From JACQFZ01 sp036381895 (GTDB lineage: Bacteria > Pseudomonadota > Gammaproteobacteria > Acidiferrobacterales > Sulfurifustaceae), in contig DASVBY010000081.1 of NCBI GenBank assembly GCA_036381895.1, forward strand, positions 1 through 64,000: 64,000 nt of DNA, read 5' to 3'. Positions 1-13,568 of the stretch are shown one piece after another; the first letter of the stretch is position 1; each line of letters starts with the position of its first letter. Below the pieces are notes generated by a model. The model made no database searches. It was not told where the DNA came from and saw only the letters and a program-made list of their open reading frames with translations. The position numbers and the translations under genes are program-made.

Positions 1-2793
<2,793 letters not shown>

Positions 2794-2861
2794 TGGAGGC
2801 GCCCGCCGCGGCCGTCGCTGGCCGGCGCGAGCGCCGTCGTCTAGAAGTCTAAAGGCGGACA

Positions 2862-3815
2862 ATGAACCATAATTACCTGGACTTCGAGCAGTCGATCGCC
2901 GAGCTCGAGGCAAAGATCGAGGCGCTGCAATCGGCGCCCCACGGCGCCGACATCGCCGAGGAGGTCGACCGGCTGCGGGCGAAGAGCCGCCGGCTGACCG
3001 AATCCATTTTTACCTCGCTCACCCCCTGGCAGGTCTCGCAGGTCGCGCGCCATCCGCTGCGGCCGTACACGCTCGATTACGTCCAGCGCATGTTCAGCGA
3101 CTTCCACGAACTGCACGGCGATCGCAACTTTGCGGACGACCCGGCGATCGTCGGCGGCCTCGCGCGGCTCGAGGGCGAGCCGATCATGGTAATCGGCCAT
3201 CAGAAGGGCCGGGACACGCGCGAGAAGGTGCGGCGCAATTTCGGCATGCCGCGGCCCGAGGGCTACCGCAAGGCGCTGCGACTGATGCAGATGGCGCAGC
3301 GCTTTCGCCTGCCGCTCGTTACCTTCATCGACACGCCCGGCGCGTACCCGGGCGTCGGCGCCGAGGAGCGCGGCCAGAGCGAGGCGATCGCACGCAACCT
3401 CTACGTGATGGCGCGCCTCGAGACGCCGATCGTGAGCGTAGTGATCGGCGAGGGCGGTTCCGGCGGCGCGCTCGCGATCGGCGTGAGCGACCGGTCGCTG
3501 ATGCTGCAGTACAGCACCTACTCGGTGATCTCGCCCGAGGGCTGCGCATCGATTCTGTGGCGCGCCGCGGACAAGGCCGCGGCCGCGGCCGAGGCCATGG
3601 GCATCACCGCCGAGCGCCTCGCGCGCCTCGGTCTCATCGATGTCGTCGTACCGGAGCCACTCGGCGGGGCGCATCGCGACGTGGACGAAATGGCCCGGCG
3701 TCTGAAAGCCGTGCTGCTCGAGGAGCTCGAGAAACTGCGCCCGATCCCGCCCGAGCAGCTGCTCGCGGCGCGCTACGAGCGGCTGATGCGCTATGGAGAA
3801 TTCCAGGAATCCTGA
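2862..3815 (+). CDS. accA: Acetyl-CoA carboxylase carboxyltransferase subunit alpha
   Basis: Alpha subunit of the carboxyltransferase that passes CO2 from biotin-BCCP to acetyl-CoA, the first step of fatty acid synthesis in the cytosol; it works with AccD, which is not in this window. The 317 residues equal the usual family length (about 319). The N-terminal helical segment (residues 1-50) and the crotonase-like core with the FIDTPGAYPG and GEGGSGGALAIG oxyanion-hole loops are all present, as is SPEGCASILW near the C-terminus. A purine-rich AAAGGCGG lies just before the ATG. Its last 23 bases overlap tilS, suggesting a joint transcript. Confidence 0.97.
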   Translation: MNHNYLDFEQSIAELEAKIEALQSAPHGADIAEEVDRLRAKSRRLTESIFTSLTPWQVSQVARHPLRPYTLDYVQRMFSDFHELHGDRNFADDPAIVGGLARLEGEPIMVIGHQKGRDTREKVRRNFGMPRPEGYRKALRLMQMAQRFRLPLVTFIDTPGAYPGVGAEERGQSEAIARNLYVMARLETPIVSVVIGEGGSGGALAIGVSDRSLMLQYSTYSVISPEGCASILWRAADKAAAAAEAMGITAERLARLGLIDVVVPEPLGGAHRDVDEMARRLKAVLLEELEKLRPIPPEQLLAARYERLMRYGEFQES

Positions 3816-5220
3816 CGCGGAGCGATCGCCGCCTCAGGAACGATCCCCCCGCGACCGTTTCGACCCCGACGCCCTCGCGCACGTACTGACCGAATCCCTG
3901 CGCCTCACCCCGACGGACCCGCTCGTCGTTGCCTACAGCGGCGGCATGGATTCCCACGTCCTGCTGCACGCCGCGGCGGCGCTGCGCGCGCGGGCGCCAT
4001 GGCAGCTGAGTGCCGTGCACATCGATCACGGGCTGCAGCCCGCCTCCGCCGCGTGGGCCCGGCACGCGGCGGCGGTGTGCGCGGCGCTCGCGGTGCCGTA
4101 CCGCGCGGAACGAGTGGCGGTGCGCGACATCGCCGCGCTCGGGCTCGAGGAGGCCGCGCGGCGCGCGCGCTACGGCGCGCTCCGCCGGCTGCTGCCCGCG
4201 GGCGCGGTGCTCCTGACCGCACACCACGAGGACGACCAGGCGGAAACGCTGCTGCTGCAGCTCCTGCGCGGCGCGGGGCCGGCCGGTCTCGCCGCGATGC
4301 CCGCGATCGCGCCGTTCGGCCCGGGGCGCATCGCGCGCCCGCTGCTCGGCTTTCCGCGGGCGGCGCTCGCACGCTATGCCGCCGAGCACGGGCTCGCGTG
4401 GGTCGAGGATGCGAGCAACCGCGACATCGGTCTCGCGCGCAACTTCCTGCGCCGGCGCGTGCTTCCGGTGCTCGCCGAGCGCTGGCCGCGCGCCACCGCA
4501 CGCCTGGCGGCGGCCGCACGCCACCAGGCCGAGGCGCTCGCGCTGCTCGAGGCGCTCGGCCGCGAGGACGCGGCGGCGTGCGCGGACGAGGAGGGCGGGC
4601 TCTCGGTCGCCGCGCTGCACGCGCTCGCTCCCGAGCGCCGCCGCAATGCGCTGCGCTACTGGCTGCGCGCGCACGGCGCACGCGCACCGTCCGAGCGCGT
4701 GCTGCGCGAAGTGGTGGCGCGAATCGAGACGACGCCGCGGACGCGGCACGCGGCGGTGCGGCTTCCGGAGGGCGAGGTACGCCGCTACCGCGACCGGCTG
4801 GTGTGGCTTGCGCATGTGCGGGCGGCCACCGGCGCATGGGAAGCCGTGTGGGAGCCGACGCAGGCGCTCGAGGGGCCGGGCGGCGCGTGGCGGCTGCGCG
4901 CGGCGCCGGTGTACGGACGCGGTCTGTCGCAGGCGCGCATCGCCGGGAAGACGCTGCGCGTGCGACTGCGCCGCGGCGGCGAGCGCTGCCTGTTGCGCGG
5001 CCACCATCGCAAGCTGAAGAAGCTGCTGCAGGAAGCGGGCATGCCGCCGTGGGAGCGTGCGCGCCTGCCGCTCGTTTACGTCGACGACACGCTCGCCGCG
5101 GTCGGCGATCGCTGGGTCTGCGATCCCTACGCCGCGCGCGACGACGAATCCGGGCTCGCACTCGTGCTCGAACAACCGTCGCGCGAGCCGACAACGCCCG
5201 GAGGTTGCTGCCTGCGCTAG
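3793..5220 (+). CDS. tilS: tRNA(Ile)-lysidine synthetase
   Basis: ATP-dependent enzyme that places lysine on C34 of tRNA-Ile(CAU), changing its decoding from AUG to AUA. The PP-loop signature SGGMDS is at residues 49-54, followed by HIDHGL and HHEDDQAETLLLQLLRG, which are family hallmarks. The C-terminal TilS substrate-binding domain (about residues 370-460) contains LKKLLQEAGMPPWER. At 475 residues it is slightly longer than E. coli TilS (432); the N-terminus up to about residue 35 is an unconserved extension, so a start further inside is possible. The ATG lies within the end of accA (23-base overlap). Confidence 0.95.
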   Translation: MENSRNPDAERSPPQERSPRDRFDPDALAHVLTESLRLTPTDPLVVAYSGGMDSHVLLHAAAALRARAPWQLSAVHIDHGLQPASAAWARHAAAVCAALAVPYRAERVAVRDIAALGLEEAARRARYGALRRLLPAGAVLLTAHHEDDQAETLLLQLLRGAGPAGLAAMPAIAPFGPGRIARPLLGFPRAALARYAAEHGLAWVEDASNRDIGLARNFLRRRVLPVLAERWPRATARLAAAARHQAEALALLEALGREDAAACADEEGGLSVAALHALAPERRRNALRYWLRAHGARAPSERVLREVVARIETTPRTRHAAVRLPEGEVRRYRDRLVWLAHVRAATGAWEAVWEPTQALEGPGGAWRLRAAPVYGRGLSQARIAGKTLRVRLRRGGERCLLRGHHRKLKKLLQEAGMPPWERARLPLVYVDDTLAAVGDRWVCDPYAARDDESGLALVLEQPSREPTTPGGCCLR

Positions 5221-5470
5221 CCGCGTGCCATCGGCGCCGACGCGCACGCAGCGAGCGTGGCGCTCGTCGATTGCGCGCGCCGTTTCGGTTCGCGGCGTGC
5301 GGTTGTGCAAACGGACCCGCTCTGGTACCGTGTGCTTCCGTTCCGACGTCGCGGCAAGCATAGTCCCCCGGGTCCACAACGGCTCCCGGGCGTACGCTTC
5401 GGCCCTGACCGTGCAAGCGGCCGCGCAATGCGGCTGCAGCCGGCGACTCATTTAGGCAGAACGGGTTTCC

Positions 5471-7119
<1,649 letters not shown>

Positions 7120-7123
<4 letters not shown>

Positions 7124-7965
7124 GGCTGTGCGGGTTCGAGATCGGCCTGGGGCGGCCGTTCTTCCTGATCGCCGGCCCCTGCGTGATCGAGTCCGAAGCG
7201 CTCGCGCTCGAGTCGGCGCAGCAGCTCAAGGAGATTACGGGCGCGCTCGGCATCCCGTTCATCTACAAATCCTCCTTCGACAAGGCCAATCGCAGCTCGC
7301 ACGCGTCGTTTCGCGGCCCGGGGCTCGAGCGCGGCCTCGAGATCCTCGCGCGAGTACGGCGCGAGGTGGGCGTACCGGTGCTCACGGACGTGCACGACAT
7401 TCCCGAGATCGCGCCGGTCGCCGCGGCGGTCGACGTGCTGCAGACTCCCGCGTTCCTCTGCCGCCAGACCGATTTCATTCAGGCCGTCGTGCGCGCCGGC
7501 AAGCCAGTCAATATCAAGAAGGGCCAGTTCCTGGCGCCGCACGACATGAAGAACGTCGTGGAGAAGGCGTTCGCCGCCGGCGGGCGCGGGCGCGTGCTCG
7601 TGTGCGAGCGCGGCGTCTCGTTCGGCTACAACAACCTGGTGTCCGACATGCGCGCGCTCGCGATCATGCGCGAGACCGGCTGTCCGGTCGTGTTCGATGC
7701 CACGCACTCGGTCCAGCTCCCGGGCGGGCAGGGGGAGCGCAGCGGCGGGCAGCGCGAGTTCGTCCCGGTGCTCGCGCGCGCGGCCGTCGCGGTTGGCGTC
7801 GCCGGGCTCTTCATGGAAACGCACCCGAATCCGGAGAAGGCGCTCTCGGACGGGCCGAACGCCTGGCCGCTCGGGCGCATGCGGGAGCTGCTCGAGACGC
7901 TGAAGGAGCTGGATGCGGTGGTGAAGCGCCGCGGCTTCGCCGAGCAGGCGCTGATGTCGGGCTAG
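7120..7965 (+). CDS. kdsA: 3-deoxy-8-phosphooctulonate (KDO-8-P) synthase
   Basis: Condenses phosphoenolpyruvate and arabinose 5-phosphate to KDO-8-phosphate for lipopolysaccharide inner core. The 281 residues are near the E. coli length (284). The ATG at 7120 overlaps the pyrG stop and gives the usual N-terminus; the frame stays open further upstream but only inside pyrG. NIKKGQFLAP and DATHSVQLPGG are present. C21 in IAGPCVIES stands where metal-dependent (Aquifex-type) enzymes have their cysteine ligand and E. coli-type enzymes have asparagine, so this is probably a metal-dependent KdsA. pyrG-kdsA-eno is a widely conserved order. Confidence 0.96.
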
Positions 7966-7987
7966 CACACGGGATTCACCGCGAGGA

Positions 7988-8059
7988 CGCGGAGGACGCA
8001 GAGGAGGACGGGTCGGTTGCCTGATTCTTCTGCGGCGCCTCGGCGTCCTCTGCGTTTTT
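7988..8059 (+). terminator. Stem-loop with U-tract between kdsA and eno
   Basis: The arms 7988-8004 and 8038-8054 are complementary over 17 positions with two mismatches and enclose a 33-base loop; five T residues follow at 8055-8059. This could be an intrinsic terminator after kdsA. The arms also carry tandem GAGGACGC/GACGCAGAGG-like units of a kind often seen as dispersed intergenic repeats in proteobacteria, so it may be a repeat copy. The eno ribosome binding site starts only ten bases downstream. Confidence 0.5.
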
Positions 8060-8083
8060 CGTCAAGTGAGAGGAAAACCGAGC

Positions 8084-9370
8084 ATGTCCAAGATTGCCGA
8101 TATCCGGGCCCGCGAAATCCTCGACTCGCGGGGCAACCCGACCGTCGAGGCCGACGTCATCCTCGAGTCCGGGGCGACCGGCCGCGCCGCGGTGCCCTCG
8201 GGCGCATCGACCGGCTCGCGCGAGGCGCTGGAGCTGCGGGACGGCGATCCGAAGCGCTACCTCGGCAAGGGCGTCACGCGGGCGGTCGCGAACGTCAATA
8301 CCGAGATCCGCAAGCTCCTCGTCGGCCGCGACGCGGCCGATCAGGCGGGCCTCGACCGCGCCATGATCGAGCTCGACGGCACCGAGACGAAGTCGCGCCT
8401 CGGCGCGAACGCCATGCTCGCGGTGTCGATGGCGGCGGCGCGCGCGGCGGCGGCCGACGCCGGGCAGCCGCTGTACCGCTACCTCAACCGCGGCGGCGAG
8501 TTCGTCATGCCCGTGCCGATGATGAACATCATCAACGGCGGCGCGCACGCCGACAACAGCGTCGATCTGCAGGAGTTCATGATCCTGCCGCTCGGGGCGC
8601 CGACGTTCGCCGAGGCGCTGCGCTACGGCGCCGAGGTGTTCCACGCGCTCAAGAAGGTGCTGCACGGACGCGGACTCAACACCGCGGTCGGCGACGAAGG
8701 CGGTTTCGCGCCGGATCTGCCGTCGAACGAGGCGGCGCTGCAGGTGATCATCGAGGCCATCGAGAAGGCCGGCTACCGGCTCGGCGAGGACATCGCGCTC
8801 GGCCTCGATTGCGCGAGCAGCGAGTTCTACAAGGACGGGCGCTACGTGCTGGCCTCGGAGAAGCGCGAGCTCACGGCCGCGGAGTTCGTCGACGTGCTCG
8901 CCGACTGGTGCGCGCGCTACCCGATCGTGAGTATCGAGGACGGCTGCGCCGAGGGCGACTGGGAAGGGTGGAAGGTGCTGACGCAGCGGCTCGGCGCCAC
9001 GGTGCAGCTCGTCGGCGACGACCTGTTCGTCACCAATACCAGGATTCTGAAGCAGGGGATCGAGCAGGGCATCGCGAACTCGATTCTTATTAAGGTGAAT
9101 CAGATCGGCACGCTCACGGAGACGCTCGAGGCCGTCGCCACGGCGCGCGCCGCCGGTTATGCCGCGGTGATCTCGCACCGCTCGGGCGAGACCGAAGACG
9201 CGTTTATCGCGGACCTCGCCGTGGCAACGGGCGCGGGGCAGATCAAGACCGGTTCGCTTTCGCGTTCCGACCGGATCGCCAAGTACAACCAGCTGCTGCG
9301 CATCGAGGAGGCGCTCGGCGCCGCCGCCCGTTATCCCGGGCGCGCCGCGCTGGCGAGGAAGCGCGCCTGA
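8084..9370 (+). CDS. eno: Enolase (phosphopyruvate hydratase)
   Basis: Interconverts 2-phosphoglycerate and phosphoenolpyruvate in glycolysis and gluconeogenesis, and in many bacteria is part of the RNA degradosome. It has 428 residues (E. coli 432). The signature ILIKVNQIGTLTET and the following SHRSGETEDAFI carry the catalytic lysine and phosphate-binding residues; the metal ligands sit in LGLDCA, SIEDG and GDDLFVTN. The ATG at 8084 is preceded by GAGAGGA with good spacing; an in-frame GTG 18 bases upstream would swallow that site and is less likely. It may also supply PEP to the neighbouring kdsA step. Confidence 0.98.
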   Translation: MSKIADIRAREILDSRGNPTVEADVILESGATGRAAVPSGASTGSREALELRDGDPKRYLGKGVTRAVANVNTEIRKLLVGRDAADQAGLDRAMIELDGTETKSRLGANAMLAVSMAAARAAAADAGQPLYRYLNRGGEFVMPVPMMNIINGGAHADNSVDLQEFMILPLGAPTFAEALRYGAEVFHALKKVLHGRGLNTAVGDEGGFAPDLPSNEAALQVIIEAIEKAGYRLGEDIALGLDCASSEFYKDGRYVLASEKRELTAAEFVDVLADWCARYPIVSIEDGCAEGDWEGWKVLTQRLGATVQLVGDDLFVTNTRILKQGIEQGIANSILIKVNQIGTLTETLEAVATARAAGYAAVISHRSGETEDAFIADLAVATGAGQIKTGSLSRSDRIAKYNQLLRIEEALGAAARYPGRAALARKRA

Positions 9371-9470
9371 GGAGGCCGGGCACGGCGCCGACGAAGCGCG
9401 GCCGGCGCGCGTTCATCTTCTGCGGAATGTGCGCTAATCTGCGCGCAACGACAACCGCCGGACAGCTCGC

Positions 9471-9809
9471 GTGCGACGCATGCCGCCCTGGCGCCTGGCC
9501 TTCTACGGTTTGATCGCGCTCCTGGTCGTGCTGCAGTATCCGCTGTGGCTCGGCAGCGGCGGCGTGCTCGCCGTCTGGCGGTTGCAGCGCGAGATCGCCG
9601 AGCAGCGCGCGGAGAACGCGCGGCTGCGCGAGCGCAACCAGGCGCTCGCGGCCGAGGTGGTGGATCTCAAGCAGGGACTGGCGGCGATCGAGGAGCGCGC
9701 GCGCATCGAGCTCGGCATGATCAAGAACGGCGAGACGTTCTATCAGGTGATCGACGATACGTCCGGCACCGCCCGGGCACCGACAAGGGGTGCGACCGCG
9801 GCCCGCTGA
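9471..9809 (+). CDS. ftsB: Cell division protein FtsB
   Basis: Small bitopic septum protein that joins FtsL and FtsQ and helps activate septal peptidoglycan synthesis. It has 112 residues from GTG 9471, or 109 from the in-frame ATG at 9480 (start not settled). One membrane segment spans about residues 8-24, a leucine/heptad coiled coil spans about 36-76, and the conserved segment IEERARIELGMIKNGETFYQV-like lies at 73-93. The position directly after eno is conserved in gammaproteobacteria; the usual following gene ispD is missing here and ygfZ comes in convergently instead. Confidence 0.9.
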   Translation: MRRMPPWRLAFYGLIALLVVLQYPLWLGSGGVLAVWRLQREIAEQRAENARLRERNQALAAEVVDLKQGLAAIEERARIELGMIKNGETFYQVIDDTSGTARAPTRGATAAR

Positions 9810-9833
9810 CCGCGCGTTCGGCCGGTTTCGCCG

Positions 9834-10889
9834 TTACGGCGCGTCGGTGATCGCGTAGGGCAGCGCCTCGACGCTGAGCGGCGTGCCGGCGGGACTGCCG
9901 AGGCAGAGTTTCAGGTTCACCCGATCGCTGTAGATCACCGCGAGCAGGCCATAGCCGCCTTCGGGCGCCGGGGCGGCGAGGACTACCGTGCCGCTCGCCT
10001 GGTCCGGCAGCTCCGGCGCGTAGATCGGCTCTCCCGGCGCGGGCGCAGTTTCCTGCGCGACGTGCGCGCGGTACATGCGCTGCTTCACGCGCCCACGGTA
10101 GTGCACGCGTGCGACGATCTCCTGGCCGACGTAACAGCCCTTGGTGAAGCTGACGCCCCCGAGGAGCTCGAGATTCGCCTCTTGCGGCAGGAACTTGTCG
10201 CTGGTGGCGGGCAGCACCACGGGAATGCCGGCGGCGATATCGTGCCAGTCCCATACCGCCGCCGCCGCTGGACGCGCCCCGCGCTCGAGCGCGGCCCACA
10301 GCCGCTGCGCCTCGGGGAAGGGCGCGACGAGCGCGAAGCGCGCGTGGGCGCCCGCGATCCGCAGTACGGTTACGCCGTCCGCGGTGACAGCGCCGTCGTC
10401 GCTCGTCGGCGCGGTGCCGAGGAGCTCCTCGAGGAGCGCGGCGGCGCGCGGTCCGGCGACGCCGAAGCGCACGTGCGTGTCATCGAGCGTATCGAGCGTC
10501 ACCTTGGCGCGCAGGACGTACATGCGCAGGCGCCTGAGGGTGTCGGCGCACAGCACCCGCGGGAGCTGCAGCAGGTAGGCATCCTGCGCGCGCCATAGCC
10601 GGAACACCGCCAGCATCCGGCCCTTCGGACTGCACCAGGCGCCGAGCAGGCTGTGCGTTTCGCTCGCTTCGTGTACGTCGCACGTGAGCTGTCCGTTGAG
10701 AAACGCGGCCGCATCCGGGCCGGCTGCGCGAATGATCGAGAAGTGCGAGAGGTCGACGAGCACCGTGGCATCGCGCGGCGCGGCTTCGGGGTCGCCGAAC
10801 GCCGCGACCACGCCGTCGACGCGTACCGCGCCGCGCCCTTCGAGAAAGGCGTCCCAGTCGTGCTGCGCCGAGTTGCCGGGCGTGCTCAT
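9834..10889 (-). CDS. ygfZ: Folate-binding Fe-S cluster repair/assembly protein YgfZ
   Basis: GcvT-like protein that binds tetrahydrofolate and supports the maturation or repair of certain Fe-S enzymes such as MiaB. The signature KGCYVGQE, with the key C252 (K250-G251-C252), is followed by VARVHYRGRVK, the standard family motif. From the ATG at 10889 it has 351 residues (E. coli 326). The reading frame continues 33 codons upstream but would cross the divergent sdh promoter, so the inner ATG is preferred. It is divergent from sdhC, sharing a 107-base intergenic region, which suits a helper of an Fe-S enzyme. Confidence 0.92.
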   Translation of the reverse strand: MSTPGNSAQHDWDAFLEGRGAVRVDGVVAAFGDPEAAPRDATVLVDLSHFSIIRAAGPDAAAFLNGQLTCDVHEASETHSLLGAWCSPKGRMLAVFRLWRAQDAYLLQLPRVLCADTLRRLRMYVLRAKVTLDTLDDTHVRFGVAGPRAAALLEELLGTAPTSDDGAVTADGVTVLRIAGAHARFALVAPFPEAQRLWAALERGARPAAAAVWDWHDIAAGIPVVLPATSDKFLPQEANLELLGGVSFTKGCYVGQEIVARVHYRGRVKQRMYRAHVAQETAPAPGEPIYAPELPDQASGTVVLAAPAPEGGYGLLAVIYSDRVNLKLCLGSPAGTPLSVEALPYAITDAP

Positions 10890-10924
10890 GGCGAAGATCG
10901 CTTCCAGACGGTGACGAGGCCCTA

Positions 10925-10930
10925 TATAAT
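10925..10930 (+). promoter_or_regulatory. Candidate sdh operon promoter (-10 element)
   Basis: A perfect TATAAT lies in an otherwise GC-rich region, 66 bases before the sdhC ATG. The -35 region at 17 bases spacing (10902-10907, TTCCAG) is poor, so an activator may be needed. It is the only clear -10 match in the ygfZ/sdhC gap. Confidence 0.5.
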
Positions 10931-10996
10931 ACCCCGCCGCCGCAGGGTGCTTTGAGGGTGTTCCCTTCCTGCCGAGCCGAAAATCCAAGAAAAGCG

Positions 10997-11374
10997 ATGC
11001 AACAAACCGCCAAGCGTCCGGTCTTTCTCAATCTGCTCCAGATACGACAGCCGATCGGCGCCGTCGTCTCGATCACCCACCGAATCACCGGCGCCGTGCT
11101 CGCGCTCATCACGCCGTTCGCGCTGTGGGCGTTGCACGCGTCGCTGCAGGGCCCCGAGCGCTTCGCGCAGGTGCAGGCGCTGCTCGGAAGCGGTATCGGC
11201 CGCGCCGTCGCGCTGCTCGCGCTCTGGCTCCTCGTGCAGCACCTTTACTCCGGGATACGACATTTGCTGCTGGACATCGACGTGGGGTACGACCTCGCGA
11301 ACGCGCGCCGCAGCGCGTGGCTGACGTTCATCGCCTCCGTGCTCACTGTGATCGTCGTGGGGGTCGCACTATGA
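10997..11374 (+). CDS. sdhC: Succinate dehydrogenase cytochrome b556 subunit
   Basis: Membrane anchor of succinate:quinone oxidoreductase (complex II), providing the quinone site and one heme b ligand. 125 residues with three hydrophobic spans (about 30-50, 65-85 and 105-124). SITHRITG carries the conserved Ser/Arg quinone-site residues and GIRHLLLD holds the heme histidine. The frame is open 15 codons upstream, but the ATG at 10997 gives the family-typical N-terminus (RPVFLNLLQIRQPIGAVVSI). The stop overlaps the sdhD start by four bases. Confidence 0.96.
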   Translation: MQQTAKRPVFLNLLQIRQPIGAVVSITHRITGAVLALITPFALWALHASLQGPERFAQVQALLGSGIGRAVALLALWLLVQHLYSGIRHLLLDIDVGYDLANARRSAWLTFIASVLTVIVVGVAL

Positions 11375-11727
11375 GCCGCCCGCGTCCGCTCGGCAGCGCC
11401 CACCGGGGAACGGCTGCGTTCCTGATTCAGCGCCTGAGTTCGCTCTACCTCGGCGCGTTCACCATATATCTGCTCGTCTTCCTGCTGGTCGCACCGGCGC
11501 CCGATTACGCCGGCTGGACCGAATACTTCGACTCGACGGCGGTGCGCCTCGCGTGGGCGCTTTTCGTCGGAAGTCTGCTTGCGCACGCCTGGACCGGCCT
11601 GCGCAGCATCTACCTGGACTACATCCATCCTACCGGCCTGCGCTTCGCGGTGAGCACTATCACCGCCTTCGGGCTCATCGCGCTCGCCGTCTGGGCCGTG
11701 CAGATTCTTTTCGGAGGCCGGGCATGA
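11371..11727 (+). CDS. sdhD: Succinate dehydrogenase hydrophobic membrane anchor subunit
   Basis: Second membrane anchor of complex II. 118 residues with three membrane spans (about 25-42, 60-80 and 92-113). HAWTGLRSIYLDY contains the heme b histidine and the Asp-Tyr pair of the quinone site known from E. coli SdhD (His71, Asp82, Tyr83). Four-base overlaps with both sdhC and sdhA indicate translational coupling. Confidence 0.95.
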   Translation: MSRPRPLGSAHRGTAAFLIQRLSSLYLGAFTIYLLVFLLVAPAPDYAGWTEYFDSTAVRLAWALFVGSLLAHAWTGLRSIYLDYIHPTGLRFAVSTITAFGLIALAVWAVQILFGGRA

Positions 11728-13487
11728 CGCTGCCGGTGCATCGGTTCGACGCGATCGTCGTGGGCGCCGGCGGCGCCGGACTGCGGGCGGCGTTGCAGCT
11801 CTCGGAAGCAGGACTGAGTACCGTGGTGCTGTCCAAGGTGTTTCCGACGCGCTCGCACACGGTGGCGGCGCAGGGCGGCATCGGCGCCGCGCTCGGCAAC
11901 ATGGAGCCGGACGACTGGCATTGGCACATGTACGACACGGTCAAGGGCTCCGACTACCTCGGCGACCAGGACGCGATCGAGTTCATGTGCCGCAACGCCC
12001 CGGCGGCGGTGATCGAGCTCGAGCACTACGGCATGCCGTTCGACCGCAACCCCGACGGCACCATCTATCAGCGGCCGTTCGGCGGGCATTCGCAGAACTT
12101 CGGCGAGAAGCCGGTGCAGCGCTCGTGCGCGGCCGCGGACCGCACCGGTCATGCGATGCTGCACACGCTGTACCAGCGCAACGTGCGCGCGAATACGCGC
12201 TTCCTGGTCGAGTGGATGGCGCTCGATCTGATCCGCGATGCGAGCGGGCAGGTACTCGGCGTCACGGCGATGGAGATGGAGACCGGCGAGGTCTCGATCC
12301 TGCACGCGCGCGCCACCATCTTCGCCACCGGCGGCGCCGGGCGTATCTACGCCGCGAGCACCAACGCGTTCATCAATACCGGCGACGGGCTCGGCATGGC
12401 GGCACGCGCCGGCATTCCGCTGCAGGACATGGAGTTCTGGCAGTTCCATCCGACCGGCGTCGCCGGTGCGGGCGTGCTCATTACCGAGGGTGTGCGCGGC
12501 GAGGGGGGATTCCTGCTCAACAAGAACGGCGAGCGCTTCATGGAGCGCTATGCGCCGAACATGAAGGATCTCGCGAGCCGCGACGTCGTGTCGCGGGCGA
12601 TGGCGACGGAGATCAAGGAAGGCCGCGGCTGCGGTCCCGAGGGCGATTACGTCCTGCTCAAGCTCGATCACCTGGGCGAGGAGAAGATCGCGAAGCGTCT
12701 GCCCGGCATCCGCGAGATCGCGAAGAAGTTCGCGAACGTGGACCCGGTACGCGATCCGATTCCGGTGGTGCCCACCGTGCACTACCAGATGGGCGGGTTG
12801 CCGAGCAACTACCGGGGTGAAGTGGTGGTGCCGCAGAACGGCAACCCCGAGGTGCCGGTGCCCGGCTTCTACGCCGCCGGCGAGTGCGCCTGCGCCTCGG
12901 TGCACGGCGCGAACCGCCTCGGGACCAACTCGCTCACCGACCTGCTCGTGTTCGGCCGTGCGGCCGCGGACTCCGCGATCCGGTTCCTGCGGGAAAACCC
13001 CGGCCACAAGGACCTGCCGAAGGACGCGGCCGACCGCACGCTCGCGCGGCTCGCGCGCCTCGACAGCCAGAAGAACGGCGAGCGCGTCGCGGACGTCGCC
13101 GCGGACATGCGCCGCACGATGCAGGCGCACTGCGGCGTGTTCCGCTTCCCGGACATGCTGGTCGAGGGGGTCAAGAAGATCAAGGAAGTCGCCGAGCGCG
13201 CCAGCCGCACCGAGATCAAGGACAAGTCGAAGGTGTTCAACACTGCGCGCGTCGAGGCGCTCGAGCTCGACAACATGATCGAGGTGGCGGTGGCGACGCT
13301 CGTGTCGGCCGAGGCGCGCAAGGAGAGCCGCGGGGCGCACGACCGCGCCGACTTCCCGAAACGCGACGACGTGAACTGGCTCAAGCACACGCTCTTTTTC
13401 AGGGAGGGCCACCGCCTGGAGTACCGGCCGGTGCACTTGAAGCCGCTGACCGTGGAGCCGTTCGAACCGAAGGCGCGGACGTATTAG
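11724..13487 (+). CDS. sdhA: Succinate dehydrogenase flavoprotein subunit
   Basis: Catalytic subunit oxidising succinate to fumarate in the TCA cycle, facing the cytosol. It has 587 residues (E. coli 588). The dinucleotide fold GAGGAG is at 14-19; H45 in TRSHTVAAQGG is the histidine that binds FAD covalently, at the same position as in E. coli. The substrate-site segments HPTGVAG and RLGTNSLTDLLVFG are present, and the C-terminal part has the arginine-rich RKESRGAH loop. SdhE, encoded downstream, is the flavinylation factor for this histidine. Confidence 0.98.
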   Translation: MTLPVHRFDAIVVGAGGAGLRAALQLSEAGLSTVVLSKVFPTRSHTVAAQGGIGAALGNMEPDDWHWHMYDTVKGSDYLGDQDAIEFMCRNAPAAVIELEHYGMPFDRNPDGTIYQRPFGGHSQNFGEKPVQRSCAAADRTGHAMLHTLYQRNVRANTRFLVEWMALDLIRDASGQVLGVTAMEMETGEVSILHARATIFATGGAGRIYAASTNAFINTGDGLGMAARAGIPLQDMEFWQFHPTGVAGAGVLITEGVRGEGGFLLNKNGERFMERYAPNMKDLASRDVVSRAMATEIKEGRGCGPEGDYVLLKLDHLGEEKIAKRLPGIREIAKKFANVDPVRDPIPVVPTVHYQMGGLPSNYRGEVVVPQNGNPEVPVPGFYAAGECACASVHGANRLGTNSLTDLLVFGRAAADSAIRFLRENPGHKDLPKDAADRTLARLARLDSQKNGERVADVAADMRRTMQAHCGVFRFPDMLVEGVKKIKEVAERASRTEIKDKSKVFNTARVEALELDNMIEVAVATLVSAEARKESRGAHDRADFPKRDDVNWLKHTLFFREGHRLEYRPVHLKPLTVEPFEPKARTY

Positions 13488-13568
13488 TTCATGCGTCCGC
13501 GGCGGCGGGCGCGTTGCGAAAGACATTTGACCACAGCGCGGTTGCAGTTCTGTTAGCGAGGTCCTGAC

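Noticed and set aside
3634..5451. Long minus-strand open frames opposite tilS and other genes (up to about 960 codons opposite sdhA-sdhB)
   Set aside because: They are Arg/Ala/Pro-rich, match no family and follow from high GC at third positions; the plus-strand genes have full domain motifs.
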